DNA of 64,000 nt from Catonia carolina (lineage: Eukaryota; Arthropoda; Insecta; Hemiptera; Achilidae): positions 43,777,391 through 43,841,390 of the forward strand of contig JAQMRL010000007.1 of NCBI GenBank assembly GCA_035578175.1, written 5' to 3'. The position numbers and the translations under genes are program-made. This document shows positions 22,984 to 35,005 of this stretch, piece by piece. Within the stretch, counting starts at the first letter, position 1. Every line of letters begins with the position of its first letter. The notes under the pieces are model-generated. The model had not been told where the DNA came from, searched no databases, and was given only the letters and a program-made list of their open reading frames with translations.

Positions 22984-24704
22984 TACCGGTTGTCCCGCGG
23001 AATTTGAACCATAGGGAAATAGAATTGATTTTCATTAGTTTGCTAATATTTTCTTCTCACGAGTAAATAAAGATTTATTAAAATCAGGAATCATTAGAAA
23101 ATGTTTAAACCTTTAAAAAATATATAAATTTTGATAAATTTTAAGCTGTATTTTAGCTTGAAATTTGTTAACCGTTTTCTATTTAAGTATAAATTTTATC
23201 AACTTGTATTCTATATTTGGAGTAATAGTAACGTTCTGGTGTAGATATGTAAAGACAGGTGAGTCGAATCTATCTGCGGTAAAAAAAAAAATTGTTAAAA
23301 AAATATTGGAAATATTACAAACAATTAATTATTTATTTATTTTTTAATTTTGACAATTTTGTTATCATCTAAAATTATTGCTACAATCAACTGTCTTTGA
23401 AAATTAAATGTTGCTGAAGGAAATCTATTAGGTATTTAAAATAATACTGAATTTGCTTCCAAAAAAAAAATTAAGTAAATAATTTTAGATGATAAAAAAA
23501 TTGTCAAAATTAAAAAATAAATAAGAGTGATTTTTTTAAATATTTCCATTATTTTTTAACAATTAAATTTTTTTTCCACAGATGGATTTGACCCACATAT
23601 CTTTATATATCCACACAAGAACGTTACTATTATTCTAAACATACAATGTAAGAAGTTGATAAAATTTACAGTAGCCTATTTAAATAGAAAACGGTTACAA
23701 ATTTATGTATTCTGTATTTAAAATACAGCTTATAATGTATCAAAATTGATATTATTTAAAAGGTCTAAACATTTTCTAATGATTCCTGATTATAACAAGT
23801 CTTCATTTATTCGTGGGAAGATAATATGTGCATGGAACTCCAGCTCGGCGCATGGCGGCCGTCGCCATACTAGTCTCTCCGAAAACATTAACTCCACTTA
23901 ATACGAACGCCTAAGCATTTACTCAAACATATAACTTTAAAACTAATGCATTTATTTGTTTCATTTACTTTTATACCTACGCTGAGTTATTTTTTCGTTA
24001 CAATAAATCAATTAATACGTGTGGTCAATTGAAAGCAAATAAAATTAAATATTTACATAAAGTAGCTTTACTGTTTAGTTTGATGTAGGCCTATATTAAC
24101 TGAAAAAATCTTGAAAATTGATCAGGTCGGCGCTCTAATTACAAAACTATCGATCTTGACACTAACATTTTATTTTCCGACATTATGTTTGAAAAAGTGA
24201 ATTAACAAAATGACATTATGTTTGAAAAAAGGACGCAGTTGACACTTAATGCTTGTACGTAAATACGTGTAGTATAGTAACAAAAACACACATAAACATT
24301 CACTTTTAGAAACACTACAATGAAAATGCAAGAGAAAGGAATTATAGGCCTACAATATCGACACTACAACTGATGTTAAAGTATAATTAAATATTACTCA
24401 CAATAATAAAATCAGATGACATAAACGTTCTAATGTTGTTATCAATTCTTGTTTTGTTTATATTTATATGTGTTACATATGACATGATCAGTTTATAATT
24501 AACTCGAACGCGACAGCGTGTGTTGACCGTTTTTAAAAGAGCAGTGAAATGCGACTCATGTTTTCGGAAATGCATGACTTCTCCACCTCCCGCCCAGTAC
24601 GGTGTACACAAGGTTGTGCGCCAAGCTGGAGTTTCACACACTGTAACAAACTAATGAAAATCAATGCTATTTCTCTATGGTCAAATGCCGTGGGACACCC
24701 GGTA
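22984..24704. mobile_element. TIR DNA element carrying a nested palindrome
   Basis: The left end is TACCGGTTGTCCCGCGGAAT, followed by a match running to TTGATTTTCATTAGTTTG at 23040. The right end reverse-complements to TACCGGGTGTCCCACGGCAT and runs to the same TTGATTTTCATTAGTTTG near 24647. Both outer edges carry TA. The left TIR resumes at about 23833 (AACTCCAGCTCGGCGC), matching the inner right TIR (complement of GCGCCAAGCTGGAGTT near 24610), so the stretch 23042-23830 was inserted into it. The interior has an 84-codon minus frame that overlaps the right TIR and is not convincing. Confidence 0.8.
23042..23830. repeat. Long palindrome: two ~340-bp arms, ~97-bp spacer
   Basis: The left arm (23042-23381) and right arm (23479-23830) are inverted copies. 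For example, GAAATTTGTTAACCGTTTTC and ACCGTTTTCTATTTAAGTAT on the left match CTTAAATAGAAAACGGTTAC-type sequence on the right, and AACGTTCTGGTGTAGATATG matches its complement near 23605-23630. The arms differ by scattered substitutions and small indels. It lies inside the left TIR of the outer element. A transcript would form a long hairpin. Confidence 0.88.
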
Positions 24705-25301
24705 TACGAATGAATAAATTACGTCACACCTCTTTTGAAGGTTCGGATTTAAAGTCGGTGTTCGATTAAACTTTAGCACGGTAAATCAAGAACCTACTGT
24801 ACTGACAATTTTATGTAAACAGATACGTACTTTTACTAACACACATACTAATAATTCTAAGAACTCGTAATAAGAGCAGAGAAACGTTAATTACAGGCGT
24901 TAGTCACAATACCTGTAATTTAATTCAATTTGTATTACGCAGTTAAAAAATTTTAATTTTATAATTGGTATTTAGGTATAATAGGTTATTCATAATAATA
25001 AACTAATACGTTACGAATAATAAGGTTAGAATTAATCTAGAGTTAGTACAGTTAAAGAAGTTAACGTGAAAAAACATAGATTTCGTATTCGAATGTGTAT
25101 TAATATTTTTCTTGTTCAACGTTTTTAGAAGGAATTTTATCTGAAAGGTCAGTAGGGATTATATTAATGAATTTAGTATAAATTAATTATACTTATGTGA
25201 ATAGTTGTCGCCTAATGATTGTTAGATTAGTGAAGTAGACTTGATACTCTTGTAAATTATATTAGACCAAAAATTGTAAGATGTTATTGTAACACCTAAG
25301 T
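24705..25301. other. AT-rich DNA, no gene seen
   Basis: Nothing recognisable lies between the outer TIR element and the 1.15-kb palindrome. Confidence 0.35.
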
Positions 25302-26450
25302 CTACTATCGGTTTCATGATCATAGACACCCGAGTTTGAACCCTTACATCTCCAAAACTATTAGTCGGATTTTAACACATTTTACATCAAAATTTAGCTC
25401 ATTTTATTCTGCGCTGACCTATAATGGTCTTATATTTTTAATTTTGTTTGAAAATTGCCATATCGACGTTGGAAGACAAAAAGACCCGGTTTTGTTGCTA
25501 CCGCAACAAATTTCATGCGTTTAGAGAAGTGTAACTTGATAACAATTTGACCGGGAAGTTTTAAATTTAAACACAACATAGACAATTATATTCTTACAGT
25601 GTGTACGAATCTTAAAATTTTTACGTCATTTAAATTTTGATTTATTAACAATATTCTGAACCCTTGCTATCTCGGTAACCACTCGATCGTTCGGCACGGG
25701 CAAACTATCGTTTTATTCAGCGTAAAAAAACTTAGTACAAATATGTCAATAACATGAAATATTGATTGTCCCATGTTGTAGTAGAATTTTTAAAATTTTG
25801 AAAAATAGACTGGGTAAATGCGGGGTGGGCGCTACTATCCATGTTGCCAGTTTGTGTACGTGACATCCTGTCGGACTGTCTTCCTGAATTGACAGACTGC
25901 ATTTTCAATTCAGGTATACATTCAGATTCAGGCAGCATGGATAGTAGCGACCACCCCCTTCGCATTACCCAGCCTATTTTTCAAAATTTTAAAAATTCTA
26001 CCACAACATTGGCCCATCAATATTTCATGTTATTAACATATGTGTACTAAGTTTTTAACGCTGAATAAAACGATAGTTTGCCCGTGCCGAACGATCGAGC
26101 GGTTACCGAGATAGCAGGAGTTCAGAAAATTGTTAATAAATCAAAATTTAAATGTACAAATTTTTAATTTCGTACACGCTGTAAAAATAAAATTTTCTAT
26201 GTTGTGTTAAAATTTCAAACTTTCCGGTCAAATAGTTATCGAGTTACACGACTCTAAAAAAACCGGGTCTTTTTGGCTTCCAACCTCGATATGGCAATTT
26301 TTAAACAACATTTAAAATATAGGACTATTATAGGTCAGCGGAGAATAAAATTAGCTAAATTTTGATGTAAATATGTTAAAATCCGACTCATAGTTTTGGA
26401 GATGCAAGGGTTCAAACTCGGGTGTCTATGATTATGAAACCGATAGTAGG
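25302..26450. repeat. 1.15-kb palindrome (foldback element), arms ~530-550 bp
   Basis: The left arm starts CTACTATCGGTTTCAT and the right arm ends with its complement ATGAAACCGATAGTAG. Matching landmarks run all the way to the centre: AAAGACCCGGTTTT and AAAACCGGGTCTTT, ACGATCGAG/CTCGATCGT, and GGGCGCTACTATCCATG against CATGGATAGTAGCGACC. The centre is at about 25870-25910 and contains ATTCAGGTATACATTCAGATT. Arm identity is high. The two short frames around the centre (25732-25965 minus, 25841-26050 plus) mirror each other because of the palindrome and are not genes. Confidence 0.92.
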
Positions 26451-26894
26451 TTCTTTCGGAATCTGGGTATACTAATTAATAAATAAACTTTTCTTTAAAT
26501 ATATAGGCTAATAATTATTTATTTACAAGATTATAAATTACAAATATAATAATTCTTTTACTATTAAACAAACTACAGTTAATTACTTAAATTAAATTAG
26601 TTACAAAACCTAAAGCTTAATTACTTATCTAGCGATAAATATTATTTTACAAACGGATAATTGCCTCTTACCTACAATCAATTTTTATAAAATTTTATAG
26701 TACAGAGACCTTTCTCTTCATGTACTTGTCACAATGTAGCCTATACAAACACTTGCTAATTTAATAACTCTCACTCATTCATAACCGCGTAGCAACTTGA
26801 ACTTAACTGGCTGACCTATAAGAAGAGTCAACTCTTTTGTACCCTTTTGGGTTTCTAGAAAGGAATAGAAAAGACGAGCAAGTAAACAAATAAT
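26451..26894. other. AT-rich DNA, no gene seen
   Basis: This stretch has no exon signal, TIR or known repeat. Confidence 0.35.
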
Positions 26895-27640
26895 GTTGTT
26901 TAGGTCATCAGCCGAAACGCTGGTTTGAACCTGTAGAAGTTTTACTCAGTAAAACAAGGAGTGAGATAGTTTACCATTGCTGTGGCAATCCATTTAATAA
27001 TTATATGAAATAAAAAATTGATTTGAATATTTCTTCCTTTTATTTATAATGATTCGTATAATAGTATTATTATTAATATAGTATTGATAAAACTGAAATG
27101 AATGTAGTAATATTCGATAATATTTAGTAATTAATATAGTAATGATTCGTGTAATAGAATGTACCTCTGAAATAGTACAATTTTTTATAGATAGATCTTG
27201 TATGTATTATGATTTTCCTAGTATTTGTTAACTTATGTTGCCTAGTTATACATTTTTTGGTTTTAAATTTAGATCAGCTGGACTGCAAATATTTATAAAA
27301 TTACATTGTAAACATTTAAGGTATGGCTGGACGTAACAATTGCCTCCCTCACTGAGTGGAAAAGTACGCTTATCAGCATGCCGGTCCCTGTGAAAATCAC
27401 ATATTTTCCACTCTGCAAATGACACCTTCACTTCATTCACCAATGGATCTGGCTGTAAAATGAAATTCATTACTTTCAGAGGAGATAACTCTAATTAGTG
27501 TCTTTTACACCTCTACCTCTTCTGTTCTTAAATGATTCAGTCATTTAATTGGCTGACCATGTGATAAGAAACAGAACTATTTATTTTGGCCCTGCAAAGA
27601 AAAATAAATAATTTGACACTCCACTGTCTGTTATCGGCAG
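26895..27640 (-). mobile_element. 390-bp retroposon family, copy R3, interrupted
   Basis: The 3' hairpin end is at 26895-26980 and the rest of the element at about 27336-27640 (family frame MNFILQPDPLVNEVKVSFAE on the minus strand from 27470). They are separated by about 355 bp of unrelated AT-rich sequence (26981-27335), inserted at the CAATTGC/CATTGC position. The inserted piece has no TIR that I can define. Confidence 0.82.
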
Positions 27641-27667
27641 AAACAGATAATAGGTAACATAAGCTCT

Positions 27668-28072
27668 AGGTTGCCCATATCAGGTAGATGGAGTGTTAAA
27701 TTATTTGCACTCGATCTGCTAGTTCTAGAGCTACAAAAAATAGTTCTGTTTTTATCACATAGTCAGCTAATTATAAATGACTGAAGGATTTAAGAACAGA
27801 AGAGGTAGAGGTGTAAAAGATACTAGTCAGAGTTATCTCCTCAGAGAATAACGAATTTCATTATACACCCATACCCTGTGGTGAATAAATTGAAGGTGTT
27901 ATTTGCAGAGAGGAAAAATGATGCTTTTCAAAGTTTCTGGCATGCTGATAAGCATACTTTTCCACTCAGTGAGGAAGGCAATTGTAAACCACTTCAATCC
28001 TCTTTTTACTTAGTAAAACCTCTACAGGTTCAAGCCAGCCTTTCGGCTGATGACCTAAGCAGCAATCTTTAG
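27668..28072 (+). mobile_element. 390-bp retroposon family, copy R4
   Basis: A plus-strand, more diverged copy starting TTGCCCATATCAGGTAGATG and ending with the hairpin TTCAAGCCAGCCTTTCGGCT, then GATGACCTAAGCAG. The family frame is open from about 27878 (KVLFAERKNDAFQSFWHADK) to 28072. It lies head-to-head with R3, 27 bp away, forming an inverted pair. Confidence 0.85.
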
Positions 28073-28255
28073 GTTTATTTAATATGGTTTAAATAATTGA
28101 TTTTTGTATTTAAAATAAGAAACCCGTATGTGAATTAAAAACAAATATTCAAAATTAAAAATTTTTAGGTTTACCTACCACATTAGCCGAGAATATTAAA
28201 TATTTAGTCTTATTTATATTTTTAATTTAAAATATTAGCATCCACCCAGTTTTTT

Positions 28256-28387
28256 ACTTTCTCTTGCCTATATGAATATATAGGAAGGAAAGTATTGTTT
28301 TAATGTCGATTTTTCGAAATCGAGTTTTCACCGGATCTATACGTTTTCAGACCCCCTGAACCCAAAAAAACATGTTTTTAGCGACTG

Positions 28388-28426
<39 letters not shown>

Positions 28427-28437
28427 CGCGTGTGTGT

Positions 28438-28476
<39 letters not shown>

Positions 28477-28479
28477 CGC

Positions 28480-28560
<81 letters not shown>

Positions 28561-29330
28561 CAGAATATCTCAAGAACGGAACATCGTACGAACTTGAAAC
28601 TTGAAACTTAAGTTACATACCACTACCGGACCCGACACGAGCATTTTCATCAAAATCGGTCAACCGGAAGTAGCAGTTTATTAGTATAATTTTTCACTTT
28701 TTGCGATTTTCTCAAAAACTGGTCCTACGATTTTTTTTAAAATCGCCTGGTTTACTCAATTTTTTATTCTCTACAAGATAGGGTAGGCGCCATGTTTGCT
28801 GAAATTCTCGGTAAGGCTGTTTTTACGTAAAGAAATAGTTTTTTTAAGATTACGGCTTCATTATAAATTTGAGCGCAGAAACTTATATACCTAATAAAAG
28901 TTGTAGGAAAAATTAAAAATTCTACAACTTTTATTTCAAACATTTTTTTTGTATAACGCTTAGTTTAGCAGTAATTAGCGATTTTCTGTTTTTTCTCACG
29001 AAAACGTGTGAAAAATCTATTTTTTAAAGATTTCGGCCTTAGTATTCATTTTACGACAAAAGTGTATATAATTAATTTTATAGGAAATAAAAAGATTTAC
29101 AAATTTTAATTAAAGCATTTTTCTCTACAGAGCCTATTTTAGCGTGAAAGAGTGATTTTCCGTATTTTTAAGCTAAACTGAGGCAGATTTTCATTTTGCG
29201 TCTTTCACTCATGATTAAAATAAGGTTAGTTTTTTGTTTATTTCTAATGTTTTATTACTAATGTTAGGTTATATTGTTTAAATTATTTGCACTGGCAAGA
29301 GAAAGTTGTGTGAGTGTTTCACACCAGATT
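28256..29330 (+). mobile_element. 1-kb HINE-like element, copy B
   Basis: It starts ACTTTCTCTTGCCTATATGA with the palindrome CCTATATGAATATATAGG. It ends GGCAAGAGAAAGTTGTGTGA, then GTGTTTCACACCAGAT. The fixed GT tract is hugely expanded here (28391-28558). Confidence 0.92.
28391..28558. repeat. (GT)n/(CG)n microsatellite inside element B
   Basis: About 168 bp of alternating purine-pyrimidine: long GT runs with blocks of CGCGCGCG at about 28418-28430 and 28468-28494. It sits exactly where every copy of the family carries GT repeats. The His/Thr and Cys/Val reading frames over it are artefacts. Confidence 0.97.
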
Positions 29331-29337
29331 TTTTTAT

Positions 29338-30130
29338 TTTACAGAGACCTTGTTCGGGTGCACAAAAAAATTTGCTTCCAATCTTTTTCACGGATTATGA
29401 CTACCGTATCATCAACAAATGACGATTTTTTTTAAATGTTTATATGTACCTAATTGAAATAAATCATTTACGTATAGGCTATGACAAACAGAATGGGAGA
29501 TAATACCGTTCCTTGTGGTAATCCAAAATAACCCAGTTTTTCAATGCTATGGTGATCATTCTTCCTTAAGGTTCGATATGTATATTTCTCGTAACTTTTT
29601 AAGAATTCAACGGTATCCTTCAAACTCTTACTTGTCTAATTTTTTTAAAAAATTGGAACGGAGTAGTGTTGAAAACTTTAGATAAATATAAGAATACAAC
29701 AATCTTTTTTATTATTGTTCATATTGTGAGCACCATTTTTTATCAAGAAAATCAGGGCATTTTCTGTTTTTTTGTTAGACTGAAAGCTGTTCTAATTTCT
29801 ATAAATTATATTGTTATTATTTCAAAATGTTACAAGTTGAATTTTGACTATTTTTCTGTTATTTTTGATAAGTTATTAAGTAGACTGATGGGTATATAAT
29901 TACCAGGGTCATTAGTGTTACCTTCTTTAAAAATAGGTTTAATTTTTGCTGTTTTAAATAAATTTTGGAATTTCGCTGTTTCAACAAATCTATTGATAAT
30001 GTATAACAGGTGTTCCGCAATGCTGATGGTATTTATTTGAATGAGATATTTTTAATATCACAATTTCCTGGTCTAAAGTTGTTTTTTAATTTGATAATAG
30101 TTTCTGTTGTATCAGAAGGGCATAGCGGGT
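29338..30130 (-). pseudogene. Jockey/CR1-like LINE: RT palm remnant
   Basis: On the minus strand the order from high to low coordinate is: KPIFKEGNTNDPGNYIPISL, then LNNLSKITEK (RT 2/A entry); a degraded middle (NFQSNKKTENALIFLIKNGA, a fragment resembling QFGFxxxxSTxxAL); then TVEFLKSYEKYTYRT, then LGYFGLPQGTVLSPILFVIA (motif B); and finally SFVDDTVVIIREKDWKQIF (motif C with an intact DD pair). Several frameshifts separate the pieces. The end at 29338 abuts HINE-like copy B, which probably inserted into or truncated it. Confidence 0.82.
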
Positions 30131-31780
30131 GCAGAAAAGAGACGTATTTGGTATATTTTTTTAAAGTAGGCCTATTTGTATAAACCGGTTTGTTACAGTC
30201 TTTGTTTTTGTTTACTTGCTGAGATAATTTTTTAAGAAGATATTTGAAAAATAATTATTTAGTTTAAATGAGACAACTTAACTATAATTTAGTCTTAATT
30301 ATACAGTTTAGATAAACTACTACACAATTTATTGTTTTTGTGGCCTACATAATTTTTCATTGAAATTTCACAACAGTGTGACACTAAGTTCTTAAGCGTT
30401 AAGCTGGTCGGAGTGGTTTTTCTGTTATCAGATGACGAGATTTAATCCTGTATGTTTCGTTATGAAGTTAAATACTAGACGCCAAACTTCCAAATATAGT
30501 TTTTTTATTCAATATACTCTTCTTGCAATTAACTGTCCAGGTACACCGACATAACGTTATCTACTGTTTACCCACTTTATACTTGTATTTAAATGTTCAA
30601 CCAAACTATTTACAGATTTAAATAATTGTTTTCCCTCTACTCGTTATCTGATACTGTTTTTAAAATAAGTATGTACACTTTTATAAATATAGATGAAGAA
30701 TATTTGAAGCAGCCAATCACTACGTAAGTAAGAAAAAGGTCTGCTATCGTTTTAGCAAAAGTTTTGGAAAACTTCTTATGTCACTGAACGATAACAATAA
30801 AGAGTAGTGATCTGAAAACTTATTAAATTGGTAAAGAGCCGTTTGTCTGTTGTTCACCGGTGCAAGGGCAAGCGCACTAATTCATCCATTCAGAGATTAT
30901 AGTAGCACACACAGCCTTATAACGGGAGTACTAGTTCACAATCTATTTTGTAGTACATACTTTATGTACATATTAAGTCAACTAAATTCTGTAGATGAAT
31001 TCCATATGCGAAATAGTGTGCTAGAAGTCAGAGGATCATGTGAACAGTGCTACAGTCATCTGCTGAAACAGTTGTTCATGCCAACACTTCCAACACTCAG
31101 TGAATACAGTATAGAGAAGATCCTGCAGGGGACATTTAACAGCTACAGTGATGCCTGCAGTGATAACGATTGAGGGGAGGGGCGACTACGGCGTTTTGTA
31201 GCCTAACTGAGACCTGATATCTTGCGGAATCTTCTTCATAACCGGAAGCCGTTAACTTGTTGAGCTTCCCAAAGAAAATGATATCACATTCCGAAAACAT
31301 TAAATATATAAATATGTGATACAAATAAATAATATTTACTGATTTATAAAGAAAACCATTATTTGGATATTTGTATGTGAGGTGACGTCAAAACTATCTG
31401 ACGAATTTTAATTAATCTATCATGGTGTGTTGGGCATGAACTCTGGTGCGTTGTAAGTCACATGGTAAACAAGAGGGTGATAGGGCCTACAGGGCCATCC
31501 CCTATAGGACTATAAGAATCCCTTATAGACCTTTCGCTTGTAATTGAATTTTCGATCTATATGGTATCCACAAATGATAATTTGAGGAAATTTCAAATTT
31601 TATACCGACTACTTTGAACCAAGGTTTCAAAGTGTAATTATTTTCCAGTTTCTAGTCAAAAATCGAACTGGGGCCTATCGTTTTACAACGTAGCAAGTCA
31701 AACACTGGGTCAAGGAAGTGGTAGTTCATACTATAGCTATACATGTAACATGTTAACAGTAACAGGTCTGTGTACATTAG
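30131..31780. other. No recognised gene; one 107-codon frame
   Basis: 30850-31173 (+) is open for 107 codons and is less AT-biased than its surroundings (fragments GSCEQCYSHLLKQLFM and PTLPTLSEYSIEKIL). It starts from GTG, has no clear splice sites, and I cannot assign a family. It may be an exon of an unknown gene, part of an old transposon, or chance. Confidence 0.3.
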
Positions 31781-31796
31781 GCTTACATATTACTTA

Positions 31797-32204
31797 TTTA
31801 TTAATTGCCCATAACAGGCAGGTGGAGTGTTAAATTAATTGCACTCAACCTGTTGGTTCCAGGGCTACAAAAAATATTTCTGTTTCTAATCACATAGTCA
31901 GCCAATTATATGACTGAATAATTTAAGAACAGAAAAGGTAGAGGTGTAAAAGACACTAGTTAGAATTATCTCCTCTGAGAGTAATGAATTTCACTATACA
32001 GCCAGACCCTGTGGTGAATGAAGTGAAGGTGTTATTAGCAGGGTGGAACGTGGGTGCTTTTCGGAGGGCCTGGCATGCTGATAAGCACACTCTTTCAACT
32101 CAGCGAGGAAGGCAATAGTAAACCACTAACTTCATTTCTCATTTTTACTTAGTAAAACATCTAGAGGTTCAAACCAGCCTTTCAGCTGTTGACCTAAACA
32201 ACAA
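31797..32204 (+). mobile_element. 390-bp retroposon family, copy R5
   Basis: From TTGCCCATAACAGGCAGGTG (31805) to the hairpin TTCAAACCAGCCTTTCAGCT and the tail AACAACAA. It is flanked by TATTACTTA at 31788-31796 and again at 32205-32213. The family reading frame is broken by several changes in this copy. Confidence 0.85.
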
Positions 32205-32213
32205 TATTACTTA

Positions 32214-33051
32214 CACACAAAGTTTTGTACAAAATACTGATAGGTCCATATTAGTCACGAACGGAAGTTCGCCGAGAACACGCACACAGAGAATATAGTA
32301 AAACAACACATTTACTTTTTCTATGCTAGTTCAAAGTTGGATGACCAACATAAAAATCAAAAGTGCAACAATGGACAAACAAATTGTGAATTTGTCAACA
32401 ATGTACAGTTTTCAGCAAGAAAGAGACGCCACAATGAATCGATCCGTTATATTTGTAATTATGATTATTTTACAGAAGTTAGTTCATATCGATTCACTTC
32501 TAGTTGTAGGAGACCAGATAGGCAAAGAATTTTAACTGCACCTTATTCGTGGAAACAACTTTGATTGTGACACTATCTCTTTACTCGACCCGACAATAAA
32601 TTTTTAGTGTCACCATAAACAGTTATTTACCAATAACCGTTGCTTACAATACGACAGACCACTTCGTTGAATTTAAAATAAGTATTTTTTAAATAGATTG
32701 TATTGTAGGCGTTCTGAGATAGGCTCGATCCAATTAGCCTTAAGTATCCATTAACTGATTAGGCTTGTTGTTAGGTTTGTTGACGGCCAAATAACTTTCC
32801 ATTTCGTTGCAAACTACCCGTACGATTTATAAACGATCAGATAGAATTGTTATTGACCTTCTCAATATACTTTTATTATCGACAGTAAAAAGTTGTCCAT
32901 TGTCCATGTCTAGGAAACGAATAAACAACAATCAATATGACGATATTCATTTCGAAACATTCCCAGACGTTTCTTAATACTGTTTCATTCTAGAATAGAT
33001 ATTATTCAGTACTTCCCCCTCTGCGCAACACACACACAAATTGATTCCATT
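32214..33051. other. No gene recognised
   Basis: Two overlapping frames at 32323-32564 lack any motif or splice context that I can recognise. The rest is AT-rich with no TIR or repeat partner. Confidence 0.3.
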
Positions 33052-33061
33052 AGATTAAAAT

Positions 33062-33453
33062 CTGTCCATAACAGACAGGTTGGGTGTCAAATTATTTAAC
33101 TCAATCTGTTCGTTGTAGGGCTAAAATAAATAGTTCTGTTTCTTATCACATGGTCAGCCAATTAAATTACTGAATCATTTAAGAACAGAAGAGGTGGATG
33201 TGTAAAAGACACTAATCAGAGTTATCTCCTCTGAAAGTAATGAATTTTATTATACAGCCAGACCCTGTGGTGAATGAAGTGAAGGTGTCATTTGCAGAGT
33301 GGAAAAAATATGCTTTTCAGAGAGCCCGGCATGCTGATAAGCGTTCTTTTCCACTCGGTGAGGAAGGCAATTGTAAACCAACTGATTCCTCGTTTTACTT
33401 AGTAAAACCTCTACAGATTCAAACCAGCCTTTCGGCTGATGACTTAAACAACA
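33062..33453 (+). mobile_element. 390-bp retroposon family, copy R6
   Basis: A full-length plus-strand copy flanked by the perfect 10-bp target duplication AGATTAAAAT (33052-33061 and 33454-33463). The frame MNFIIQPDPVVNEVKVSFAE to SADDLNN is intact (33240-33470). The 3' end is GCTGATGACTTAAACAACA. Confidence 0.92.
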
Positions 33454-33516
33454 AGATTAAAATGAATTAATCATGGGAACTCATTTGAATTAAATATATT
33501 CGTTAATTGTCTTTTT

Positions 33517-34488
33517 ACTTTCTCTTGCCTATATGAATATATAGGAAGGAAAGTATTGTTTTCATGTCGATTTTTCGAAATCGAGTTTTCACCGGATCTA
33601 TACGTTTCCAGACCCCCTGAACCCAAAAAACATGTTTTTAGCGATTGGTCTGTGTGTGTGTCTGTGTGTCTGTGTGTCTGTGTGTGTGTGTGTCTGTGTG
33701 TCTGTGTGTGAACAGAATATCTCAAGAACGGAACATCGTACGAACTTGAAACTTGAAACTTAAGTTACATACCACTACCGGACGCGACACGAACATTTTC
33801 ATCAAAATCGGTCAACCGGAAGTAGTAGTTTATTCGTATAATTTTTCAGTTTTTTGCGATTTTCTCAAAAACTGGTCCTACGATTTTTTTTAAAATCGCC
33901 TATTTTACTCAATTTTTTATTCTCTACAAGATAGGGTAGGCGCCATGTCTGCTGAAATTCTCGGTGAGGCTCTTTACACGTAAAAACGTTGTTTTTTTAA
34001 GATTACGGCTTTAATATAAATTTTAGCGCAAAAACTTATATAATAAAAGTTGTAGAGAATTTAAAAACCTACAACTTATGTTTCAAACATTTTTTTGTAT
34101 GACGCTTAGTTTAGCGGTAATTTGCGATTTTCTGTTTTTTTCTCACGAAAACGTGAGAAAAATCGATTTTTTTAACATTTCGGTCTTAGTATGCATTTTA
34201 CGACAAAAGTGTATATAATAAAAGTTATAGAAAATTAAAAGATCTACAACTTTTGTTTAGAGAATTTTTCTCTACAGAGCCTAGTTTAGCGTGAAAGTGT
34301 GATTTTCCGTTTTTTTTAAGCCAAATTGAGTTCGATTTTCATTTTGCGTCTTCCACTCATGATTAAAATAAGGTTATGTTTTTGAGGTTAGTTTTTGTTC
34401 ATTTCTAATGTTTTAATACTAATGTTAGGTTTATTGTTAATTATTTGCATTGGCAAGAGAAAGTTGTGTGAGTGTTTCACACCAGATT
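33517..34488 (+). mobile_element. 1-kb HINE-like element, copy C
   Basis: Both ends are present (ACTTTCTCTTGCCTATATGA and GTGTTTCACACCAGAT). The GT tract at about 33651-33710 is interrupted by regular CTGTGTGT units, an early, imperfect microsatellite. Confidence 0.92.
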
Positions 34489-35005
34489 TTTAAATAATAA
34501 ATAGATAAATAGTAATTCGTTAGTTGATATGAAATAGGACGGTAGATACTGTTGGGCTGACCACTGCTTATAGCAGAGCTATTAATAAAACTAAGTGTTT
34601 ATCCGTTGAAAATGTATTGTTAGTGTGATATTTTTAAATGTATGACAATTAAATTTAAAAGAAAAAGAATTTTTGTGGATTTAGTGACTCGAGATTCTAG
34701 ATGAAGAATTAATCTGATGTAAAAAAACTAGTTTTCCCTAAGGAAAACAAACATGTACAAATAACAGGCAATACGTATTACAGCTCAATGTACACTGGCT
34801 TTCACTTAAAAGTAATAAATACATTTATTTCCCATTTAATAGTTACATGAACAAAAAACACATTACACAAATTACTGTTTTTATTATTAATTTTATTACT
34901 ATTTACACATAAATAAATTATGGTGCGGGGGAATCAACTTACCCAACTATAGCACAACCTTGTTTTAGGGAAGACTTGATGAGTGCTTTACGTTAGGGGT
35001 TTGTT

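Noticed and set aside
25732..26050. Two similar short frames on opposite strands
   Set aside because: They mirror each other because they lie in the arms of a palindrome.
28337..28611. Long His/Thr- and Cys/Val-repeat reading frames on both strands
   Set aside because: They are translations of a GT/CG microsatellite inside HINE-like copy B; a stop-free frame is expected from such repeats.
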